10,380 nt of DNA, from NCBI GenBank assembly GCA_015478945.1, contig JABUQX010018423.1, positions 1-10,380 of the forward strand, given 5' to 3'. A program made the position numbers and the translations under genes. This document shows positions 8,270-10,380 of this stretch, one piece after another; positions within the stretch are counted from its first letter, which is position 1, and every line of letters begins with the position of its first letter. The notes beneath the pieces were generated by a model that made no database searches, had not been told where the DNA came from, and saw only the letters and a program-made list of their open reading frames with translations. The stretch comes from Trachelipus rathkii. Lineage: Eukaryota > Arthropoda > Malacostraca > Isopoda > Trachelipodidae.

Positions 8270-10380
8270 TTGAATTATATGTGAAGCAAATGTCATTCGT
8301 AAAAATTTTTATCCAATTTTTTTTTTTTTTTTTTTTAAAGAGAAAAAAAGTGCATATATTTTGAATATTTTCTTATATAATAAAATTTAATATTTAATAT
8401 TGAATTTTAACTGAACTTTTAAGAAAATCTCTTTTATTTTATTGAAAAACTCCACTATCACATATATACTATCAAAGGGATTGGATGTGCTTAAGTGCAG
8501 AAAAAACACAAGATAATAGCAGTAGGAAGAAAGATACTGGAAAATAAATCCCTAAATAATCTGCGTTTTAGACAAGTAAAATGTTAAGATGAGAGTAAAA
8601 GCAGTAATGTCCAACCGAATCGAAATAAACATTTAGACCACGGACATTTACAAAGTTAATATACCTAGTTTACGCCACCTCAATATCTACTACCACAAGA
8701 ACCTGCCTTTCAAATAATCACAGAACCCACAGACGCAAACGGAGACACAAAGTAAATTAATTTTTACCTCAACCAGTCAATGCTTAAACTAAAATTTAAA
8801 AAGAAATGAATTAATTTAATGAAATTTAAATTAAATTTAAATTTATTGACATTTTACAAATGTCAAAAATGACGAACCTTGTTCTAAAAACTAACAATTA
8901 TAACAAGCAAAACTCTAAACTATACAAAACCTATCTACAACTAATTAAAAAACTATAAATGTTAAAAAAAAAAAAAATAAAAACAAAAACAAAAAACTTA
9001 TCTTTTTTAATGACTGGTCCCTTTCATTAATTTGAGTTTTTAAAAATAAATACAAAAAAACAACTGCACAAAACACACAAACACAAAACACAAACACAAC
9101 TTATAAAGACAAAACAATAAAATAAAAATAAATAAACACAAAGCATAACTAATCTATCCCATGAACACTCTCAAATACAACCAGTCGCAGGAGAAAAAAA
9201 AAGGGAGAAGAGAGTCTTTGAGAAGATTTTAAGCTCTCTAATTTGGAAGCAGAAAAAAGCTGAATATATTATTGAGGTTCATGAATATATTTTTAATCCT
9301 GTGAATTAAAGTAGATTCACGGGAAAATAAATTAAATCAATAAAATTCATTAATAGGTAAGGCTTTAAGAAGCAATATACGTAGGAAATAAATTAGAATC
9401 TACATTTTCTTAAAAAGAAAGTGAATTAAAATCTACATTTTCTTAAAATCTGAAATTTCCAAATGTCTCCATAGGATTTAACTGATTTTAATATTAGAGT
9501 CTCACTGAAAAGCAACTAATTCATAAAAATAAAATGAAGTAATGTAATCTTAATCAAAAATAATGCATAAATTTAAAAATAAATCACTGTTGAAATTACA
9601 ACAAATGTGTTTTTGTTTTTTTTTATAATCTGATTTTTAACACAAACGCATTTGACAAAATTAATACTCTACTGGATCTACATACTCTTTCCCCAATGAC
9701 GTGGTTGAAATCTGTGTTAATCTGTAAATGGAAATAATAATTATTGTTGTTGCAAGTAAATGGTAGAAGTGACGTTACCCACACGTCAAATAAAATGCTT
9801 GAAAATTAATGAACATTCTAATATATATCCAGCAGAGTTTTTAACTCGGCTATTGCTAGGCGAAATATAGTTACAAGCATATTTTTCATTCAGGTTTTAA
9901 GTTAAATCAGCTCAACTGATTTCAGATAAACTAATAGGATCAGTGATCTGTTCAGTGAGGATCAGTAATCTGTTGACTGATTAAAATCTCAAAATTCAGC
10001 GAGGAACACGACACGGATCAAAATAATAATGTCAGTCAGTCACAATAACTTCAAAAATATGTCATAGGTTTGAGATCTTTTGCACTCACTCTTGACTTCA
10101 ATGTACAAGAGGATCAGAGCCACCATTGTGGAGTCCGGTTCAAATTTTCCGAACTCCGATCCACCTTCTTCCAAATTACGATCTGGATCCGACTGTGAGA
10201 CGACTCCAACTCCAACACAATTTTGAAACATTGCCATGGTAACTCTCTAGCGATATACTCGGAACTCTTTAAATATTAACCAGCCTACCGAACTCATCTT
10301 TTTCCAAATTAGCCGACCCCGATTCCCGACTCAAGGACTGCTCCACTCCTCTTCAAAACTACCGACTCCCCGACCCCGAC
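8270..10380. repeat. Right arm of the very large inverted repeat (about 2.11 kb, runs off the window)
   Basis: This is the inverted counterpart of 5737-7803. The best-conserved part, about 8400-8970, matches the left arm without a visible difference. It lacks a segment of about 18 bp present in the left arm near 6482-6500, and has a different 20-40 bp insert near 9355-9390. These indels, together with scattered substitutions, show that the two arms are separate genomic sequences and not one read copied twice. The window ends inside the arm, at a point matching left position 5737, so the outer boundary and any flanking target duplication lie beyond 10380. Confidence 0.95.
10120..10380. mobile_element. 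Diverged, partial copy of the hAT-like element in the right arm
   Basis: In inverted orientation this matches the 226-bp element at 5725-5950, and it lies at the equivalent position in the right arm. Its inner end is altered: CACCATTGTGGAGTCCGG stands where CAGGGTTGTGGAGTCGG would be expected, and the neighbouring GATCAGAG is a damaged form of the target repeat. The interior keeps TCCAAATTA and CCGACTCC-type units but includes a stretch around 10230-10290 (CCATGGTAACTCTC onward) with no equivalent in the left copy. The far end is past the window. The open frame at 10040-10237 is only a translation of these repeats plus arm sequence. Confidence 0.75.

Noticed and set aside
5737..10380. Inverted repeat as a sequencing or assembly fold-back artefact
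   Set aside because: A same-molecule artefact should give matching arms with only random read errors. Here there are segment-sized indels, a distinct insert near 9355-9390 and an altered hAT copy, while the core is identical. Chimeric assembly is still possible and needs spanning reads.

Overview
The window looks like a TE-rich, AT-rich intergenic stretch of an invertebrate animal genome. An arthropod, plausibly a decapod crustacean, fits best. That guess rests on the density of (TA)n microsatellites and on the style of the non-LTR retrotransposon and mariner remnants, recalled from memory and not searched. I see no intact protein-coding gene, no tRNA or rRNA, no CRISPR array and no bacterial-type operon. 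Every protein-like signal is a decayed transposable-element ORF with frameshifts and stops.

The left half (1-5400) alternates TE debris with long (TA)n tracts. In order it holds: a featureless flank (1-516); a TA tract; a minus-strand Jockey-like non-LTR reverse transcriptase pseudogene (about 655-2255); a TA tract; a plus-strand mariner transposase pseudogene (about 2639-3272), cut off before its C-terminal catalytic part by a GT/TA tract; a plus-strand RTE-type reverse transcriptase pseudogene (about 3491-4677) with a short 3' tail; two more TA tracts; a 165-bp non-repetitive island (5100-5265); and another TA tract.

The right half (5737-10380) is one very large inverted repeat. Arms of about 2.07 and 2.11 kb face each other across a spacer of about 466 bp. 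The spacer contains a minus-strand fragment of a non-LTR APE-type endonuclease with mutated catalytic motifs. The left arm carries a complete 226-bp non-autonomous hAT-like element with perfect 17-bp terminal inverted repeats and a perfect 8-bp target duplication, filled with a GGAGTCGG-type minisatellite. A diverged copy sits at the matching place in the right arm, where the window ends. The arms are almost identical in their middle and inner part (about 575 bp with no difference seen by eye) but diverge toward the outer end and in the last 130 bp by the spacer.

No functional system is encoded here as far as I can see. The parts worth attention are the fold-back structure with its uneven arm identity, the nested hAT element that dates it, and the regular placement of TA tracts at the edges of TE fragments.
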